Below, piece after piece: positions 6,880 to 9,373 of a DNA stretch of 9,373 nt. The notes below the pieces were generated by a model. It worked only from the letters and a program-made list of their open reading frames with translations. It did no database searches and was not told the origin of the DNA. Origin of the DNA: Streptococcaceae bacterium (lineage in GTDB: Bacteria; Bacillota; Bacilli; Lactobacillales; Streptococcaceae); the NCBI GenBank assembly GCA_031270215.1, contig JAISYB010000125.1:1-9373 (forward strand), written 5' to 3'. Position numbers and translations under genes: made by a program. Position 1 is the stretch's first letter. The number at the start of each line of letters is the position of its first letter.

Positions 6880-6933
6880 ATGGCGACCAGAGGTTTGGTA
6901 GAGCATTTATTGTCGTGGATTTTTCGGAAATAA
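6880..6933 (+). CDS. 17-residue cationic amphipathic peptide ORF (unrecognised; PSM/leaderless-bacteriocin-like in character)
   Basis: The ORF encodes MATRGLVEHLLSWIFRK behind a run of strong Shine-Dalgarno sequence, GGAAAGGAGAGG (6862-6873), with AAAGGAG ending 9 bases before the ATG. On a helical wheel Leu6, Val7, Leu10, Leu11, Ile14 and Phe15 form one hydrophobic face, while Arg4, Glu8, His9, Ser12, Arg16 and Lys17 lie opposite. It has no signal peptide, no double-glycine leader and no cysteine. This character recalls phenol-soluble modulins, delta-lysin or very short leaderless bacteriocins, but no sequence identity is claimed. It could instead be a regulatory leader peptide or the remaining N-terminus of a longer gene such as agrD. 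No convincing promoter is visible between it and the upstream terminator. The ABC-transporter operon begins 563 bases downstream. Confidence 0.4.
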   Translation: MATRGLVEHLLSWIFRK

Positions 6934-6965
6934 GATTTAAGATAATCATTTTAAAGCTTCGAATT

Positions 6966-6978
6966 TGAGGACACCTCA
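6966..6978 (+). other. Small hairpin downstream of the 17-codon ORF
   Basis: TGAGG (6966-6970) and CCTCA (6974-6978) are perfect 5-base arms with a 3-base loop, followed by TTTCTC. It lies 32 bases after the small ORF stop and just before another strong Shine-Dalgarno. It could be a weak terminator or an RNA structure; the T-run is poor. Confidence 0.25.
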
Positions 6979-6986
6979 TTTCTCAG

Positions 6987-7024
6987 AAAGGAGGAGAATG
7001 GATTTTAGAATAACTTTAACTTAA
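6987..7024 (+). other. Strong Shine-Dalgarno followed only by an 8-codon ORF
   Basis: AAAGGAGG (6987-6994) is followed by ATG at 6998, a spacing of only 3 bases, and the frame reads MDFRITLT before TAA at 7022. No other start at a better distance opens a frame. The 11-base stretch AAAGGAGGAGA is identical to that in front of the start-less relic at 5251. This is probably the ribosome-binding site of a gene that has been lost, or of a minimal leader peptide. Confidence 0.25.
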
Positions 7025-7295
7025 TTGATAAAATAACGTATTGAAAATAATCTAAAATATCTCAAAAAATTCATATAGGTTGAATCATTAGGAAATTTCA
7101 AGCTTTTCAAATAACGCTTAAATCCTTGATTTATCAGGCTTTTAGCAGATTAGCTTTTTAAAAAATAGGGGCTGAAATAAAAGCTGAGGGATTAAAACGT
7201 TGATATGACAAGGTTTACCAGCCTTGAAATAATTTTTCAATATTCGTACAATAATATGAACTTTGCTATTGTAAAGTAAATTTTAAAGTGTAAAC
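7025..7295. other. AT-rich gene-free stretch
   Basis: I see no supportable gene here on either strand. It holds an imperfect inverted repeat, in which TCAgGCTTTT (7134-7143) is complementary to AAAAGCTGA (near 7179-7187) with one bulge. It also holds a small dyad CAAGG/CCTTG (7209-7226, 8-base loop) followed by a T-rich run too weak to call a terminator. The direct repeat listed at 7185 is in this stretch as well. Possible sigma-A elements such as TTGATA at 7025-7030 have no good partner. Confidence 0.4.
7185..7197 (+). repeat. 13-base direct repeat, copy 2 (TGAGGGATTAAAA)
   Basis: This copy is identical to 5134-5146; flanking bases diverge at once on both sides, so the match does not extend. 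It is preceded by an imperfect inverted repeat, unlike copy 1. Confidence 0.35.
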
Positions 7296-7301
7296 TATAA
7301 T
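7296..7301 (+). promoter_or_regulatory. Probable -10 element of the transporter operon
   Basis: A perfect TATAAT lies 196 bases before the membrane-protein gene. The nearest -35-like sequence, TTGTAA (7269-7274), is 21 bases away, too far for standard spacing. Either an activator is needed or the site is only fortuitous. The GTGTAAAC and AAAGT words upstream look repetitive but do not form a clear LytTR-type 9-base direct repeat. Confidence 0.35.
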
Positions 7302-7304
7302 AAA

Positions 7305-7385
7305 GTTAGAAATTTTCACCGATTTCTAGCAAAGCTTAGAAGCTTACCTAATGTATGAGAAGGTTTCAGCCTAACAAAAGTTAGG
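7305..7385 (+). promoter_or_regulatory. Structured leader RNA upstream of the transporter operon
   Basis: Two hairpins stand out. GTTAGAAAT (7305-7313) pairs with ATTTCTAGC (7322-7330), nine pairs with one G-U around an 8-base loop, starting at the predicted transcript 5' end. CCTAAC-AAAA-GTTAGG (7370-7385) is perfect and is followed by AATTTCATTTTTC. An upstream CCTAA (7348-7352) could compete for GTTAGG, giving alternative folds. It matches no riboswitch class that I know. The second hairpin could attenuate transcription, although its T-run is imperfect. Confidence 0.35.
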
Positions 7386-7496
7386 AATTTCATTTTTCTG
7401 GGTCATGAATGTGAGTTTCTATGGTGTAACAAAGTATTAAAATCGACAGTTTACTGAGTAATACCCAAATTAAATTCAATTTACGGAGGACTTATT

Positions 7497-7883
7497 ATGG
7501 AAAACAAAACAAAGCAACAAATTATTTTAGCTGTACTGATTGTCTTGAGTATCGTTGGTGGTTTTCTCACTTTTGAAATACTTAAAGATCTGATTTCACA
7601 GTTTGCGACGGTTGACCCTAAGAATCCGGTTTTTAAATCCTCACCATTTGCCTTAATCTCTCAAATTATTTCTTGGGGCTCAACGCTTCTTTTCATCGTT
7701 TATATCTTTGTCTTTAAGAGAAAAAAACAAACTTATTTTGGATTTTACTTGGTTACATTGGCTACATTATTTTTTCAATCAAGGGATTGGTTACTCTTTC
7801 TAAAGCTGAGTAGATTGGAGGATTGTTGTGCAACGTTTCAAACAGAAGAAATTACTCATCATTATTTTAAGTATTATTATTAG
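7497..7883 (+). CDS. Small integral membrane protein, first gene of transporter operon; C-terminus probably frameshifted
   Basis: The 128-residue product has hydrophobic segments at about 8-29, 51-73 and 80-93, with a short charged loop (KRKKQ, 74-78) between the second and third. I do not recognise a named family. Small membrane proteins lead several antimicrobial-peptide ABC operons (YknW before YknXYZ; AS-48 E before F, G, H), so an accessory or immunity role is an inference from position. The start is firm: GGAGGA (7485-7490) is 6 bases before the ATG. The tail after residue 93 is odd: it turns polar and Cys/His-rich and overlaps the next gene by 56 bases. A one-base change in the T6 run at 7770-7775 would end the protein at 7803 or at 7813, the latter just before the next Shine-Dalgarno. 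Confidence 0.65.
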   Translation: MENKTKQQIILAVLIVLSIVGGFLTFEILKDLISQFATVDPKNPVFKSSPFALISQIISWGSTLLFIVYIFVFKRKKQTYFGFYLVTLATLFFQSRDWLLFLKLSRLEDCCATFQTEEITHHYFKYYY

Positions 7884-8991
7884 CTCAGTCTTGATTATCA
7901 GTTTTCTGATGAGCTTGATGCCAAAGGAGAAAGTCAGTGAAAGTTATCGACTTTATACCGTCAAGACGGTTGCTCCGCTGGTTTTTAAAGGAGTTTCAAC
8001 TTCAAAAGAAGTCAATGACTACTATTTAGATAATACACTAGGTACTTTACAAGCTGTTAATGTCAAAAATGGTCAAGAGGTTCATGCCGGAGATGTTTTA
8101 TTAAGCTACCGCAATGATACGATAAACCAACAAGCGACAACGGATCGTTTCGCACTCAAGCAGGCTGAAGAAACGCTTCAAAATGCTCAGGCTGATTTAG
8201 GGATTGCGCAGGGGAAAAAGGACAAGCTAAGCGAAAAGTTCTCCACAGTGCAAAGTCAGTTTAACAGTGCGACTGATGATGACCAAAAAGCAGCGTTAAG
8301 TACACAGATCGAAAGCTTGGAGGAGCAATTAAGTGCTGCTGATGATGGCGTGACACAAGCTAACCGTTCGATTCAATCTGCCGGTAATCAGGTGGAGGCA
8401 GCTAAAAGCACGCTTAGTCAAACTGAAAGTCAAACGACCAAGCAGGTTTTAGCTGAACAGGACGGCTTAGCAATTGTTGATGAAACGAGCACAACGAAAG
8501 CAGATGATCCGCTGGTCAGAATCGTCAATCAATCTGTTTACATTGAAGGTATCGTTTCAGAGTTTGACTATGCCAAGCTACAAACAGGGCAAAGCGTCAC
8601 AATTCAAACGTTGAATCTAGATGAGCAGACCACAGGAGAGATTACAGATATCTCAGCGTTACCACTTGCTGCTGCAACGACAGATACAACACAGTCAACC
8701 GCTAATTATCAATTTACTGTTCAACCGAATGAAGCAGTTCAATACGGTTATCATGTCCAAATTACTTTACCTCAAAAAACGATTGTATTGCCTAAGCAGA
8801 CTGTCTTGCACGAGGGAAGCGAGTACTTTGTTTTTATTTATCAGGACGGGGTAGTTACTCAACAAGCGGTTAAAGTGACAGCAACTGCGCAGGGCTATCA
8901 GCTTATCTCAGGTCTAAAGCCTAAGCAGAGGATTATCGAAAATCCGACGACCAAGCTAAAAGACAATCAGAAAGTTGAGATTACCAAATGA
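7828..8991 (+). CDS. Membrane-fusion / periplasmic-adaptor-like subunit of an ABC transporter (HlyD/MacA/YknX type)
   Basis: The 387-residue protein has one N-terminal membrane anchor (about 8-30), preceded by basic residues, so the bulk is outside the membrane. The first half of a biotinyl-lipoyl-like domain (67-97, with VKNGQEVHAGDVLL) leads into a long alpha-helical coiled-coil hairpin rich in Gln, Ala, Ser and Glu (about 103-205). The second lipoyl half (206-222) and a beta-barrel plus membrane-proximal region (235-387) follow. Such adaptors cap MacB-type permeases in Gram-positive bacteria and bridge the wall space. The GTG start is supported by GGAGG (7817-7821), 6 bases upstream. The stop overlaps the ATPase start (ATGA), showing tight coupling. 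Its cargo cannot be read from sequence. Confidence 0.88.
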   Translation: MQRFKQKKLLIIILSIIISSVLIISFLMSLMPKEKVSESYRLYTVKTVAPLVFKGVSTSKEVNDYYLDNTLGTLQAVNVKNGQEVHAGDVLLSYRNDTINQQATTDRFALKQAEETLQNAQADLGIAQGKKDKLSEKFSTVQSQFNSATDDDQKAALSTQIESLEEQLSAADDGVTQANRSIQSAGNQVEAAKSTLSQTESQTTKQVLAEQDGLAIVDETSTTKADDPLVRIVNQSVYIEGIVSEFDYAKLQTGQSVTIQTLNLDEQTTGEITDISALPLAAATTDTTQSTANYQFTVQPNEAVQYGYHVQITLPQKTIVLPKQTVLHEGSEYFVFIYQDGVVTQQAVKVTATAQGYQLISGLKPKQRIIENPTTKLKDNQKVEITK

Positions 8992-9373
8992 TTGAGCTAG
9001 TGGATATTTACAAAAGCTACCAGATTGATAGTACATCTTTTCCCGTTTTAAAAAAGATTAATTTGATGATTAATCCAGGGGAGTTTGTCGGTATCATGGG
9101 TAAAAGTGGCTCAGGCAAATCCACCTTGATTAATTTGATTGGATTGATTGATAAAAAGTTTGAAGGGCTCTATCGTTTTAATGGCGAAAGTATTGCTAGC
9201 TATTCGGATAATCAGCTCAGTCAGATCAGAAATGAGCAGGTCGGCTTTGTCTTTCAAAACTTTAGCTTGATTGAAAGTAAGACGGTGCGTGAAAATGTCG
9301 AGCTGCCCCTTTTGTATCAGGGAATCAGCCATCGCAATACCAAAGAGCGAGTTGAAGCAGCACTTGAGAAGGT
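8988..9373 (+). CDS. ABC transporter ATP-binding protein (MacB/LolD/bacteriocin-export type), 3' truncated by window edge
   Basis: The first 128 codons of an ATPase that should run to about 220 residues are visible. Walker A is GKSGSGKST (38-46) and the Q-loop glutamine is Gln90 in FVFQNF. The signature and Walker B motifs lie beyond the window. The pattern around the Q-loop (FQNFSLIE, then TVRENVELPLLY) resembles MacB-class and lactococcin-972-group transporter ATPases. The ATG overlaps the adaptor stop codon by ATGA and has no strong Shine-Dalgarno of its own, so translation is probably coupled. A permease gene of the MacB/FtsX type is expected next. Confidence 0.93.
   Translation, partial: MIELVDIYKSYQIDSTSFPVLKKINLMINPGEFVGIMGKSGSGKSTLINLIGLIDKKFEGLYRFNGESIASYSDNQLSQIRNEQVGFVFQNFSLIESKTVRENVELPLLYQGISHRNTKERVEAALEK

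Noticed and set aside
7311..7325. CodY half-site AATTTTCA in the transporter leader
   Set aside because: The left half is perfect but the right half fails (about 11 of 15), and the bases are accounted for by the 9-pair hairpin.
7353..7447. Short ORFs MYEKVSA and MNVSFYGVTKY in the transporter leader
   Set aside because: Neither has a Shine-Dalgarno at a usable distance and neither resembles a peptide class.
7445..7452. ACAGTTTA as a LytTR/AgrA-type binding element
   Set aside because: Only one copy; these regulators bind paired 9-base repeats about 12 bases apart and no partner is visible.
8621..8854. Plus-strand ORF inside the adaptor gene in another frame
   Set aside because: Entirely within the beta-barrel region of a well-supported protein; low-complexity translation.
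9111..9332. Minus-strand ORF in the ABC ATPase
   Set aside because: Antisense to the ATPase between Walker A and the helical domain; no domain of its own.
1..9373. tRNA or rRNA genes, CRISPR arrays, IS elements, phage genes
   Set aside because: No cloverleaf, no regularly spaced repeats, no transposase or terminal inverted repeats were seen on either strand.

Overview
The window looks like chromosomal DNA of a low-GC Firmicute of the order Lactobacillales. The best guess is a Lactobacillaceae-type lactic acid bacterium: the Shine-Dalgarno sites are strong, the acetylase-branch lysine genes are present, a SepM/YlbL-type protease sits next to them, and the DapH C-terminus resembles lactobacilli. 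The genus cannot be fixed from sequence reading alone. All genes lie on the + strand.

Region 1 (1-5113) is compact core metabolism. It begins with the 3' part of a PDZ-Lon (S16) serine protease of the SepM/YlbL family. Next come dapH (tetrahydrodipicolinate N-acetyltransferase) and the M20-family N-acetyldiaminopimelate deacetylase (ykuR/dapL type), two steps of the acetylated diaminopimelate/lysine branch. They are preceded by a TTTACA-18-TATAAT promoter, a dyad filling its spacer and a good CodY-like box. Then hom (homoserine dehydrogenase with ACT domain) and thrB (homoserine kinase) form a two-gene unit behind an extended -10 promoter. The two units serve the two arms of aspartate-family metabolism; threonine synthase and aspartokinase are not in the window.

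Region 2 (5114-7496) has a different character. It is visibly AT-rich, poorly packed and accessory-looking. It holds a start-less, stop-interrupted ORF relic behind a perfect Shine-Dalgarno, an orphan AgrC/ComD-like sensor histidine kinase with a non-ATG start and no response regulator, a good intrinsic terminator, and about 700 bases without a conventional gene. Within that gap lies a 17-codon ORF with a very strong Shine-Dalgarno. It encodes a cationic amphipathic peptide, MATRGLVEHLLSWIFRK, and is the most interesting candidate here. A structured leader precedes the next gene.

Region 3 (7497-9373) is the start of an ABC-transporter operon: a small membrane protein, a membrane-fusion (HlyD/MacA-like) adaptor and a MacB/LolD-class ATPase cut by the window end. 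Such triads often export, or protect against, antimicrobial peptides (YknWXYZ, AS-48 EFGH and lactococcin-972-type transporters). A working hypothesis is that regions 2 and 3 together are a partly decayed peptide-sensing and peptide-handling locus beside the amino-acid genes. The link between kinase, small peptide and transporter rests only on adjacency.
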